DNA of 64,000 nt. Source: Bacteroidales bacterium. GTDB lineage: Bacteria > Bacteroidota > Bacteroidia > Bacteroidales > UBA6680. Positions 1 to 8,394 of this stretch are shown here, one piece after another. The notes under the pieces were generated by a model. The model saw only the letters and a program-made list of their open reading frames with translations. It was not told where the DNA came from and made no database searches. Both the position numbers and the translations under genes were made by a program. The stretch lies in contig JAOARD010000041.1 of the NCBI GenBank assembly GCA_025210735.1, forward strand, positions 57,964 through 121,963, given 5' to 3'. The stretch's first letter is position 1. Each line of letters begins with the position of its first letter.

Positions 1-5
1 GTATT

Positions 6-266
6 ATGGTAGTTTCAGAAAAACAACCGATACTTAGATTAACGGAGAGTGGTATTTACATTAAGGATTTAGGTTTATTCAGATGGTCGTTAATCAAATC
101 TGTTAAAATACGAGGTCCAATTGGCTCATCTTTGCATCAAAGTTTAGATCTGAAGATTAAATCAAATAAAAATGTTATTAGTCACTCTATTCGTATTGAT
201 GAACTGGAGGTTAACGGTAAAAATATATTGCAAAAAATAGAAGAGTACAGAAACAATAAAGAGTAA
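6..266 (+). CDS. small protein resembling a bacterial PH-like domain, possibly N-truncated by the window edge
   Basis: 86 residues from the first ATG. The pattern of a short strand ending in GIYI, then a Trp followed by a hydrophobic run (FRWSLIKSVKI), recalls the small membrane-associated PH-like (STM3941-type) family of Bacteroidota, where a tryptophan precedes the conserved I-x-x-I segment. There is no signal peptide and no membrane helix in the visible part. The ATG is only five bases from the window edge, so the true start may lie outside and this may be only the C-terminal half of a longer protein with membrane helices. Function unknown; the family assignment is tentative. Confidence 0.5.
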   Translation: MVVSEKQPILRLTESGIYIKDLGLFRWSLIKSVKIRGPIGSSLHQSLDLKIKSNKNVISHSIRIDELEVNGKNILQKIEEYRNNKE

Positions 267-282
267 TTAACATCTGTACAAG

Positions 283-315
283 AAAGAGATTGATCTATGT
301 AAGAACAATCTCTTT
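283..315. terminator. hairpin between convergent genes
   Basis: A 10-bp perfect inverted repeat (AAAGAGATTG / CAATCTCTTT) with a 13-base loop sits between the stop of the first gene and the stop of the convergent T9SS protein gene. There is no long T tract on either side, so termination strength is uncertain, but the position between two convergent genes fits a bidirectional terminator. Confidence 0.5.
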
Positions 316-335
316 ATCAGGAATTTTAGGTATGT

Positions 336-3300
336 CTATTTCAAAGCTACTCTCTTAACAACAATATCTCCGGCTATATTCAGTTTTATCAGATATACTC
401 CTGATTCTCTGTTGATGTAGAGTTTTATATTTTGTTGATTATAATATGTTTTGGTTTCAATAATACTACCTGCAACATTCAAAAGCTGAACCTCAATCTC
501 ATCATAAAGTTTATTCAACTCAATATTAACAAGTCCGTCTGTTGGGTTTGGATAGATTATCACACTACCTGTTTCACTATTATTAATAGATTTTTCTGAC
601 ATATCAGGGCTAATGTAACCATCTCCTGTTTCGGCAACAGTAATTGTCAGGTTAAGTGTAGCAATTAAATGGCAACCTTCAGCGTTAACTATAGTTGTTG
701 TGTATAATCCGCTTTCGGTATATGTTTCGCCATTGGCTATCCATGTGTAACTTTCATATGCTGTTACTACATCGGTACTGGTATTTACATCTACAGTCCA
801 GTTATCGGTTATTCTCAAACCACCAAGAGTCAACTCAACACTATAGTTTTTATCCTCAGTATCTGTCACTGTAAATGTTTCACTGGTTGAGATTATATCT
901 CCGTTCTCTTTCCATGTTTTAGCAAAGTGTTTAGATCCGTCAAACCCCGGAATCTGACAGTACTCTGTTATAGACTGAACATTTACCCCTTCACTACTCA
1001 TTGATCCATCAGCATAACCATTGTACGTATTACCTGAAACATCTTTCACAATAGTCAGGTTATCACCAATCTCATTAGTCATAGGATAGTAGGCTATAAG
1101 ATTGTTATGTTTCGGGTGTGTACTTTTAATAGCAGTCTGTTTTAATAGTTCAACTTCATTTGAATTAAGTACAGTATTCCAGACAGAAACTTCGGTCATC
1201 TTACCTTCGTAATAGTTACTCTTAGTACTACCATCCCACTCCTGTCCTAATGATATCTTTGCATTAGCTGTAACTGCCTGTGCGTTTGTAAAGGTTGCCT
1301 CTGCAACACCATCAACATAAATTATAGTTTCGTTAGTTGTGGCATTATAGGTATACCCAACATGGTGCCAGTTACCATCGGTTATGGTAGTTGTTGTTCT
1401 GTGTGTGTTTGAGCCATCATAAACACCAAGAACCTCATCTGTTTGCAGCTGAAGATTACAGATATTTCCTCCACCCGATGTATTTATAGCAAATAATATC
1501 TGACTTTCGCCAGACACTGTTGTATTCTGGTTAATCCACATAAAAACAGATCGATCTGTCCCTTCAAGAGCAGAGCTTAACGTGTCCAGATTTACCCATG
1601 TTTTATCAGACTTATCAAATGTTGCTACTGCTACATATTCTGTAGTTGGAACATAGGTCTTCTCCTCTATCTCACAAACCTGTTCATCAGTGAATATATC
1701 AACCTCTACCTCTTTTATCTCTGCTACGCTACCTTCCGGTAATATATCCTTAACAGCAAAAGCAAATACATCCCGATCATTATCCGAATCGCCAAGACAT
1801 AATAAAGTTCCATGTTTAGGTGAGAATTCGGTCAGTGACCACAGATACTCATTATTCTCATCCAGATGAAGATCTTCAAGCCCAGGCTTCATTGCTCTTG
1901 AAACATAGTTGCGATTAATATCTAATAACTGTCCCTGCTCAGTATTTTCAGGAAATTTATAACTGAAGCAGCGTAGATAACTTGATTTATTATACCCATA
2001 ACTAGATGCTGTCCATACCAGTTTGTTTTCCGGATTATTAGGATCTGTCATGGTTGCTATACCTTGCATTTTATGAAAAACATGTGCAAAGTACGGACTG
2101 GTTTTATCTACTTTACCAGATTCAAACCACATCATACGCTCCTTTTCAATCTCATCATCAGCTTTAACAAAAGAACCCATTACAAATCTGTTATCGTCCC
2201 AGTCATACGAAACAAAAGATGGGTTAATTGGCATACTATCTACCTTTTCGTCCATAGCAATTATGTAACGATAGTTGTAATAATCATCCCGGTGATCAAC
2301 AGGAACCTCACGGATATCACTTAACGGAAAGCGATACAGGGCATCAATAGATCCGCGGGAGTCAGGAACATATAGTGTATCGTTTACAATAGCAAGGCCT
2401 CCGGCATGCATATCCTCAAATGTTTCAAAGTTTTGATCAACCAACAGTACATGACGATATTTTATATTATCCATATCGGTAATATTAACAAATGATACAC
2501 GTGATCCTCTATTTCCATAATATTCATCATTACAATCAACAGTATCTCTACCATACCATGAAACTACCGACCACTCCTTATTATTTCTGTTTAGCCCTGT
2601 TATACCTTGTGGCCTCCACTTAAGAGTCTTGTTATCTTCACTATTCCAACGATAGCCTTTTACGGCTGGTTCATACCTACCCAGTGCTCCAACAAGTTTG
2701 GTTGCTGTTCTGTTAAGATTCAGTTCTTCCAAAGGCACTTTTTCATAATCGCTCGGATGAGTAGTTGGAAGAACATCCTCAACACGCATTGCAAAAACCT
2801 CTCTTTTATTAGTAAGGTTTAGTACATTCCAATATGGAGAAAATTCTGTCAAACTCCATAAATCATCAGATTCTGAAACATGTAAATCTTCAAGTCCAGG
2901 AGGGAACTTCCAGGTTGAATGTACAGAACTTTTATTAAATGGTTGCTGTTGATAAGTATTTTGAGGTAAATTAAAACTAACAGAACGCAAATAGCTATGA
3001 TCTGTTAATGAGGAACCATACGAAGAAGAAAACCATATAACCGTATTAGAAGGATTTCTGGGATCATTAATTGAGGTTATCCCTTGTAGTTCTTTAAATG
3101 CTCCAGTAAAATATGCTGTTGTTGAATCAACAGTTTCGGGAGCAAACCATAGAAAATCTGTACTATTATATCCTCCTGAAATAAATTTCTGTTGATCTCT
3201 ATCATAACCAAGGTTATAATTTTTTACGGGAAGTTTAAAGAAAGATTCTTGCTTAAGGATGTAACGATAATCATAGAAATCACCCCTATCAGCCATAGAA

Positions 3301-3833
3301 ACTTCCTGAATACTATCAAGACTGTATACTCTTATGGTTTTTGCTGTTCTGCTATCTGCTACATACATCTTCCCGTCTACAATTTCTATTGCATCACCAT
3401 GATAGTTTGATATGGTTTCATAATTTCCATCAACTAACAGAACATGTCTGTAATTAATATTATTCATATCTGTAACATCAACGAAACTTACTCTTACCCC
3501 TCTGTTACTATAATCAAATTCTCCGGTTAATAATTTATCTACCTTTCTACCATACCAGGATACTACAACAAATTCTTTATTTTCTGTATTTACCGTTGTT
3601 ATTCCTTGCGGCCTCCATTTAAGTGTCTCATAATCACCCGAATTCCATCTGAAGCCTTTATAAACGTTTTTAAACTCGTTCATCCTGTTTGATGATAATT
3701 TTGTTGCTTTACGGTTCAGGTTCATGACATCAAGTGACACGTAAGGATACGTTGTCGGATCCTGACTGTACAATTTACCGGTAATACCAACAAAGAGTAG
3801 TGCAATTAACAGTGTTTTTGTAAAAATTTTCAT
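336..3833 (-). CDS. T9SS-secreted LamG-domain protein with a duplicated N-terminal half
   Basis: 1165 residues. An N-terminal signal peptide (hydrophobic core LLIALLFVGITG, cleavage near SQD) is followed by two homologous units of about 340-360 residues, roughly 30-365 and 370-735. Both carry the same landmarks in the same order: LNR-ATKL, KG-RWNS, LKWRPQGIT, VVSWYGR, NRG-RVSFV, YRHVLLVD, PGLEDLH, LWSLTEFSP. The repeated strands suggest a propeller-like fold. A concanavalin/LamG-like domain (about 765-935; DGNWHHVGYTYN, IYVDGV) and an Ig-like segment follow. The last 75 residues are a type A T9SS sorting domain (IYPNPTDG, GVYLIKL, VVKRVALK), so the protein should cross the outer membrane and be released or anchored at the surface. 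Ligand unknown; LamG suggests glycan or protein binding. The gene has its own intergenic region and no obvious operon partner. Confidence 0.85.
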   Translation of the reverse strand: MKIFTKTLLIALLFVGITGKLYSQDPTTYPYVSLDVMNLNRKATKLSSNRMNEFKNVYKGFRWNSGDYETLKWRPQGITTVNTENKEFVVVSWYGRKVDKLLTGEFDYSNRGVRVSFVDVTDMNNINYRHVLLVDGNYETISNYHGDAIEIVDGKMYVADSRTAKTIRVYSLDSIQEVSMADRGDFYDYRYILKQESFFKLPVKNYNLGYDRDQQKFISGGYNSTDFLWFAPETVDSTTAYFTGAFKELQGITSINDPRNPSNTVIWFSSSYGSSLTDHSYLRSVSFNLPQNTYQQQPFNKSSVHSTWKFPPGLEDLHVSESDDLWSLTEFSPYWNVLNLTNKREVFAMRVEDVLPTTHPSDYEKVPLEELNLNRTATKLVGALGRYEPAVKGYRWNSEDNKTLKWRPQGITGLNRNNKEWSVVSWYGRDTVDCNDEYYGNRGSRVSFVNITDMDNIKYRHVLLVDQNFETFEDMHAGGLAIVNDTLYVPDSRGSIDALYRFPLSDIREVPVDHRDDYYNYRYIIAMDEKVDSMPINPSFVSYDWDDNRFVMGSFVKADDEIEKERMMWFESGKVDKTSPYFAHVFHKMQGIATMTDPNNPENKLVWTASSYGYNKSSYLRCFSYKFPENTEQGQLLDINRNYVSRAMKPGLEDLHLDENNEYLWSLTEFSPKHGTLLCLGDSDNDRDVFAFAVKDILPEGSVAEIKEVEVDIFTDEQVCEIEEKTYVPTTEYVAVATFDKSDKTWVNLDTLSSALEGTDRSVFMWINQNTTVSGESQILFAINTSGGGNICNLQLQTDEVLGVYDGSNTHRTTTTITDGNWHHVGYTYNATTNETIIYVDGVAEATFTNAQAVTANAKISLGQEWDGSTKSNYYEGKMTEVSVWNTVLNSNEVELLKQTAIKSTHPKHNNLIAYYPMTNEIGDNLTIVKDVSGNTYNGYADGSMSSEGVNVQSITEYCQIPGFDGSKHFAKTWKENGDIISTSETFTVTDTEDKNYSVELTLGGLRITDNWTVDVNTSTDVVTAYESYTWIANGETYTESGLYTTTIVNAEGCHLIATLNLTITVAETGDGYISPDMSEKSINNSETGSVIIYPNPTDGLVNIELNKLYDEIEVQLLNVAGSIIETKTYYNQQNIKLYINRESGVYLIKLNIAGDIVVKRVALK

Positions 3834-4067
3834 TGTTTAAAATATTTAGTTAATAACAAAGAACTGAATCTATGATATTTATAATTTACAAAAACTATAA
3901 CACAATAACCATTAACAGGTATAGTTTTATATCTGTTTATTGCCTATAATAAAAGGGAGTCGGTACAACCAAATTGTTCTAATTTGGAATCCTTACAGTA
4001 TCTCTTCTTTTATTTAGCAGTGATATTTTACTATCTTATAATAAGAGATATATTTAAAAAAACTGAT

Positions 4068-4706
4068 TTATATTAAAGCTGTAAGATCGGAATTTGTCTT
4101 AAGATGAACAGAATATATTCCCATTTCGGTAGTTGTTTCTATATTCTCAGCACTATCATCAATAAATATTACATCGCTAGCTTTAAGGTTGTTTTCGCTA
4201 AGCACAAAATTAAATGGCTCTTTATCAGGTTTTGCGCAACCTATCTCATATGAGTAGTATATCTTGTCAAAACATCTGTTGTACAGCTCCCAAAGTCCGT
4301 TATTCTTAAGTTGTCTGGTAATATAGTCAATATGTATCTTATTGGTATTGCTTAGCATAAATACCTTGTGTGTCTGCCTTAGTCTGTTAATTGCAATCAG
4401 GTTTCTTATAGGCAGATTCATTAACATAGCATTCCATGCTGAGATGATAGTTTCTTGAGTTGTCTCCGGTTTACAGAACTGTTTAATACCCGATATAAAA
4501 TCATGTTCTGATATTCTTCCACACTCAAAGTTTGAAAAAAGTGGATCTTTTTTTATGATATCTCCTTTTGTGAGGATATCATCTTTAAAAATTTCACTAA
4601 ATTTCTCAATTGTTTTTAACGGATTTATATGATATATAACTCCTCCCAAATCAAAAAGAAAAGCTTTTTTACAACTCAGAATATTGTCTGTAACCTTAGA
4701 GTTCAT
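4068..4706 (-). CDS. HAD-superfamily phosphatase (YihX-like, subfamily IA)
   Basis: 212 residues with the haloacid dehalogenase motifs in order: motif I as LFDLGGVIY near residue 17 (first Asp as nucleophile, Gly in place of the second Asp as in the YihX/epoxide-hydrolase-like branch), motif II MLSNTNKIH, the Lys of motif III in IGCAKPDKEPF and motif IV VIFIDDSAENI. It is expected to be a cytoplasmic Mg-dependent phosphatase acting on a small phosphorylated metabolite; YihX relatives hydrolyse glucose-1-phosphate. Divergent from the CAT-anticodon tRNA gene, with about 100 bp between the starts. Substrate cannot be decided from sequence. Confidence 0.8.
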   Translation of the reverse strand: MNSKVTDNILSCKKAFLFDLGGVIYHINPLKTIEKFSEIFKDDILTKGDIIKKDPLFSNFECGRISEHDFISGIKQFCKPETTQETIISAWNAMLMNLPIRNLIAINRLRQTHKVFMLSNTNKIHIDYITRQLKNNGLWELYNRCFDKIYYSYEIGCAKPDKEPFNFVLSENNLKASDVIFIDDSAENIETTTEMGIYSVHLKTNSDLTALI

Positions 4707-4726
4707 GGCGATTTTTCAAAAATTTA

Positions 4727-4758
4727 TTTGCAATATAAAAAACAAATTCCTAATATTG
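4727..4758 (+). promoter_or_regulatory. Bacteroidota-type promoter for the first CAT tRNA
   Basis: A TTTG (4727-4730) lies 20 bp upstream of TAATATTG (4751-4758), one mismatch from the TAnnTTTG -7 element of the Bacteroidota primary sigma factor. The predicted start is about 40 bp before the mature tRNA. The second tRNA copy keeps the -7 box but not the TTTG, because the duplicated segment begins at about the -7 element. Confidence 0.5.
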
Positions 4759-4803
4759 CACTCCGAAACGGGAACAATACAGTAATGGTTGTTTCTATGT
4801 TCA

Positions 4804-4878
4804 GGGCCCATAGCTCAGTTGGTTAGTAGCACCTGACTCATAATCAGGGGGTCGCTGGTTCGAGCCCAGCTGGGCCCA
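4804..4878 (+). tRNA. tRNA with CAT anticodon (elongator Met or lysidine-type Ile2), copy 1
   Basis: Cloverleaf: acceptor GGGCCCA/TGGGCCC, anticodon arm CCTGA-CTCATAA-TCAGG (anticodon CAT), variable loop GGGTC, T arm GCTGG-TTCGAGC-CCAGC, discriminator A, no encoded CCA. The D arm has one extra base (TTAGTAGC where TTAGAGC is common), leaving a three-pair D stem. The C4-G69 and C5-G68 pairs and the GGTCGCTGGTTC T-arm side match Escherichia coli tRNA-Ile2 better than its elongator tRNA-Met, so it may be an isoleucine tRNA modified by TilS. Initiator identity is unlikely because the anticodon stem lacks the three consecutive G-C pairs. Confidence 0.9.
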
Positions 4879-4879
4879 C

Positions 4880-4913
4880 AAAAAAGCTTCTGTTAATTCA
4901 GAAGCTTTTTTTT
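4880..4913 (+). terminator. rho-independent terminator of tRNA copy 1
   Basis: Perfect stem around GCTTCTG / CAGAAGC extended by A/T pairs, loop TTAATT, followed by a T tract. It begins two bases after the tRNA. Confidence 0.85.
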
Positions 4914-5114
4914 GTTTTGATACTTCTTATCTGTTCGATCATTTTTATAACTAATTTTATATTCACCTTAAAGCATTATAAAGCAGAATTATACATGCCG
5001 ATAATAAATTATTATGTATAAGATATGCTAAAAAATGTATGATGATTAAAAAAAATTGCCTAATATTGCACTCCGAAACAGGAACAATACAGTAAATGAT
5101 TGTTTCTACGTTCA

Positions 5115-5189
5115 GGGCCCATAGCTCAGTTGGTTAGTAGCACCTGACTCATAATCAGGGGGTCGCTGGTTCGAGCCCAGCTGGGCCCA
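5115..5189 (+). tRNA. tRNA with CAT anticodon, copy 2
   Basis: Base-for-base identical to the copy at 4804, including the extra base in the D arm. It has the -7-like TAATATTG at 5061-5068 but no TTTG at the expected -33 distance, so its own promoter may be weaker. Confidence 0.9.
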
Positions 5190-5190
5190 C

Positions 5191-5224
5191 AAAAAAAGCT
5201 TCTGTTAATTCAGAAGCTTTTTTT
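5191..5224. terminator. terminator shared by tRNA copy 2 and the convergent SulP gene
   Basis: A 14-bp perfect stem (A7 GCTTCTG / CAGAAGC T7) with a 6-base loop. The A and T tracts on opposite sides make it usable from both strands; the SulP gene ends about 20 bp to the right. Confidence 0.85.
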
Positions 5225-5246
5225 GTTTTATACTATTTTATATCTC

Positions 5247-6887
5247 TTATATTTTATCAATAATGTTTTTAGCTCGTTCTACAGCAACAGTATAGGTAGG
5301 TATAATATTATCTTCGGGTATATAGTCCTCTATCCCACTTTTCTTTAATATAACTGATACCTCATTGTTAACACCAGACAGAACAACTTCAATATTTTTA
5401 TTGTTGAAATGCTTAAGCGTCTCTTTAAAGTTATGCATTCCGGTACTATCAATAAAAGGCACATGACGCATTCTTAATATTATCACCTTTGCTTTTACAT
5501 TAAGGTTAACAAGAGCTTCCTGATACTGCTTTGCTGCAGCAAAAAAGAATGGTCCGCTAATCTCAAACATATCAACACCTTTTGGCAGATCTCCATAGGT
5601 ATCAATTGAGTCGGTATCGGTATCAACAGGTATTATCTTGCCAATTTTTGCCATTCTGTACATAAACAGAAGTGCCGATAGTACAATACCGATCTCTATT
5701 GCCAAAGAGAGATCAACAAGTACTGTAAGTGCAAATGTTGTAACCAACACAACAATATCATATGCTGAACCTTTTAAGATAGATCTGAATGTGCGCCACT
5801 CACTCATATTGTATGAAACAACTATAAGTATACCTGCCAGGCAAGACATTGGTATCAGCATAGCCAGTTTACCAAAAAACAGCATTATTAACAACAGAGT
5901 AACTGCATGCATTATACCTGCAATTGGAGTGCGTCCACCATTCTTAACGTTTGTTGCTGTTCTGGCAATTGCCCCTGTAGCCGGAATACCACCAAAAACA
6001 GGTGTTATAATATTAGCCACTCCCTGAGCTATTAATTCGGTATTTGATCTGTGCTTTCCACTTATCATACCATCTGCCACAACTGCCGATAATAAAGACT
6101 CTATGGCACCTAAAACAGCTATTGTAAATGCTGGTTTTATATACATTCCAATATTACCAAAATCAACCGATGGTATATCAATTGAAAAACTTGTTGGTAT
6201 TGCCCCAAAAACAGATTCTATTGTGCTTACATCTAATCCAAACAGAGCTGTTGCTGCTGTTATAAGAATAATTGCAATAAATGATCCCGGTATTTTCTTT
6301 ATAAGTTTACCTGAATATACTGTGATTAGTATTGTAGATATTGTGATAAGGATTGATGTGATATTTACCTTGTCAAGATTTGTAAGATAGACGTACCATT
6401 TATCAATAAAATCAGATGGTACTTCTGATAATTGTAACCCTAATGCATCTTTAATTTGTGTAGAGAATATTACAAGGGCTATTCCACTTGTAAATCCTAC
6501 AATCAACGGCTGTGGTATAAATGTAAGAATTGACCCCATCCGCAATAATCCGAATGCAACGAGCATTACTCCTGCAAGAATTGTTGATATCATGAGCCCC
6601 TCAAGACCATACTCCTGAAGCACTCCGAATACTATTATTATAAATGCACCTGTTGGTCCACCTATCTGAACCCTGCTTCCTCCAAGAAACGATATGATAA
6701 ATCCGGCTATAATAGCTGTTATAAGTCCTTTCTCAGGCGATACTCCGGACGCAACGGCAAATGCTATTGCAAGAGGTAGTGCTACAATACCTACTATTAT
6801 TCCCGCAAGAAGATCTTTTCTTATGGTATTAATACTTATCCCCTCTTTTAACAGAGAAAATAATTTTGGTTTAAATATTTTAGACAT
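5247..6887 (-). CDS. SulP/SLC26-family inorganic anion transporter with STAS domain
   Basis: About 546 residues. The N-terminal part starts MSKIFKPKLFSLL and contains the SulP signature region (DLLAGIIVGIVALPLAIAFA, GGSRVQIGGPTGAF) in a membrane domain of 10-14 helices ending near residue 420. The C-terminal 110 residues form a cytoplasmic STAS domain with VPFIDSTGMHNF. Likely imports sulfate, bicarbonate or another small anion by H+ or Na+ coupling; the substrate is not determined by sequence. An ATG 36 bases upstream would add 12 residues but lies upstream of the TACTTTTG -7 box, so the inner ATG is preferred. Monocistronic, converging on the tRNA terminator. Confidence 0.88.
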   Translation of the reverse strand: MSKIFKPKLFSLLKEGISINTIRKDLLAGIIVGIVALPLAIAFAVASGVSPEKGLITAIIAGFIISFLGGSRVQIGGPTGAFIIIVFGVLQEYGLEGLMISTILAGVMLVAFGLLRMGSILTFIPQPLIVGFTSGIALVIFSTQIKDALGLQLSEVPSDFIDKWYVYLTNLDKVNITSILITISTILITVYSGKLIKKIPGSFIAIILITAATALFGLDVSTIESVFGAIPTSFSIDIPSVDFGNIGMYIKPAFTIAVLGAIESLLSAVVADGMISGKHRSNTELIAQGVANIITPVFGGIPATGAIARTATNVKNGGRTPIAGIMHAVTLLLIMLFFGKLAMLIPMSCLAGILIVVSYNMSEWRTFRSILKGSAYDIVVLVTTFALTVLVDLSLAIEIGIVLSALLFMYRMAKIGKIIPVDTDTDSIDTYGDLPKGVDMFEISGPFFFAAAKQYQEALVNLNVKAKVIILRMRHVPFIDSTGMHNFKETLKHFNNKNIEVVLSGVNNEVSVILKKSGIEDYIPEDNIIPTYTVAVERAKNIIDKI

Positions 6888-6910
6888 GATAGTTTGTTTT
6901 ACTTGAGCCG

Positions 6911-6918
6911 CAAAAGTA
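6911..6918 (-). promoter_or_regulatory. -7 promoter element of the SulP gene
   Basis: On the minus strand this reads TACTTTTG, a perfect match to TAnnTTTG. No clear TTTG is found 19 bp upstream. The implied transcript start, about 18 bases before the ATG at 6887, supports that start codon. Confidence 0.5.
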
Positions 6919-6999
6919 AACATAATGCGCTGCCATTGTTATTGCTCACAATGTATTTAACAGCATATGTTCATTTCACGGCTTATAAAAACAAACCTT

Positions 7000-8190
7000 C
7001 TATTCTTCTAACTGAGCCTCTAATGTCATTGGTAAAGTAAAACAAAACATACTACCTTTATCTATTGCACTTTCTGCCCAAATATCACCATTATGCTTGT
7101 TTATCAACTCTGTACATATAGATAATCCCAGACCTGATCCTTTCTCTCCGTCTGTTCCCCGCTGACTTGGTACTTTTTCTGATGTAAATAGTGTTGATAG
7201 TTTCTCTTCAGCTATCCCTACTCCTTTATCAATAATACTAAATACTATATTATCTTCAATCTGTTCTGCTTTTATAACTACCTCAGTATGTTTATTACTA
7301 AACTTAACAGCATTATTAAGCATATTTCTGACAACACTACCAATCATATCCTTGTCAAAAACAATATCTATATCGACTAATGTTTTAGATACAATTGTGA
7401 TATCCTTTTTATTTGAGAATAATCTAATCTCCTCAACTATTTCTGATACAAACAGAGGTATGTTGTTTTTAACAAACTTTGGGGTAATTGCATCTGAATT
7501 AGCAAGCACCCACTCTAACAGATTATTTGTTGTAAGAAAGGCCTTTTGCGCACTCTCTTTAATTATTAATGCATATCTCTTTACACTTTCCAAATCGCCT
7601 TTTTCAACAGAGCTAAGCAATAGTTCTGAGAATCCGATTATAGCATTATACGGGCTTCTAAGGTCGTGTGCCAGCAGTTTAAATAATCTGTTTTTCAAAT
7701 CATTTAGTTCCTGTAGCTTTGTCTTTTGTTGTATTATCTCTGTTATATCTGAGAATATCACAATTGCTGCAACAATCTCATCATCTTTATGTATAGGCGA
7801 TGAATAAGCTATTGCCCATTTACGTGTACCATCGTCAAGCTCAACAATAATCTCTTCACCATAAACAACCTCTCCCGTCATTAATGATCTTGCCAAAGGC
7901 ATCTCCTCACTTGTGTATTGTCGTCCGTCAGGATAGAACTCTTTCCAGGAGCCAACATACTCCTCAATTGTTATTCCTGTAAGTTTTGCATCGGTCTCTC
8001 CTCTAAAGTCCCAAACTGCATCATTTATATAAACAACCTCGCCTTTTGGTGCAGTTGCAACAATAATTGCCGTTGGCGACTGATCTATTATACTATCAAA
8101 GTTTTTATCATCGTTAAAACCCAGTGTGTACCCAAATTCATTGAAACTATCTATGGTAAGCTTTTTTCCATTATCTTTATCGATAATCAT
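7000..8190 (-). CDS. PAS-domain sensor histidine kinase (soluble)
   Basis: 396 residues. A PAS domain (about 33-150: SIIDQSPTAIIVATAPKGEV, YINDAVWDFRGETDAKLTG) is followed by HisKA with H-box LLAHDLRSPYNAIIGFSELL (His near residue 173) and a complete HATPase domain: N box MLNNAVKFS, G1 DKGVGI, G2 GSGLGLSIC. No membrane segments, so it probably senses a cytoplasmic signal through PAS. No response regulator is encoded next to it, so it is an orphan kinase whose partner lies elsewhere. All catalytic residues are present. Confidence 0.88.
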   Translation of the reverse strand: MIIDKDNGKKLTIDSFNEFGYTLGFNDDKNFDSIIDQSPTAIIVATAPKGEVVYINDAVWDFRGETDAKLTGITIEEYVGSWKEFYPDGRQYTSEEMPLARSLMTGEVVYGEEIIVELDDGTRKWAIAYSSPIHKDDEIVAAIVIFSDITEIIQQKTKLQELNDLKNRLFKLLAHDLRSPYNAIIGFSELLLSSVEKGDLESVKRYALIIKESAQKAFLTTNNLLEWVLANSDAITPKFVKNNIPLFVSEIVEEIRLFSNKKDITIVSKTLVDIDIVFDKDMIGSVVRNMLNNAVKFSNKHTEVVIKAEQIEDNIVFSIIDKGVGIAEEKLSTLFTSEKVPSQRGTDGEKGSGLGLSICTELINKHNGDIWAESAIDKGSMFCFTLPMTLEAQLEE

Positions 8191-8394
8191 ATTAATATTT
8201 CCTTTATAAACCGTTAAACATTAAAACACAGGCAAGCAGAATATCAACGGTAAATTCTATAATTTGCTGATGTTATATTTGGTGTATAAAGGTACAAAAT
8301 CTAATGAAATATAATCATATATACAGCTTATTGTTATGTTATATGTGTTTAACCGTATTAAATAACATTTGCAAACACTATAAAAATCAATGTA

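Larger units (their letters stand above)
4750..5230. repeat. tandem duplication carrying -7 box, tRNA and terminator
   Basis: Two units of about 170 bp (about 4750-4919 and 5060-5230), offset 310-311 bp, contain the -7 box, the roughly 45-bp leader, an identical tRNA and the same terminator hairpin. The leaders differ at a few positions (GGGAAC versus AGGAAC; ATGTTCA versus ACGTTCA) while the tRNA is unchanged. About 140 bp of AT-rich sequence with no visible feature lies between the units. Confidence 0.85.

Noticed and set aside
5638..6027. 129-residue plus-strand frame within the SulP gene
   Set aside because: Antisense shadow of the hydrophobic SulP sequence.
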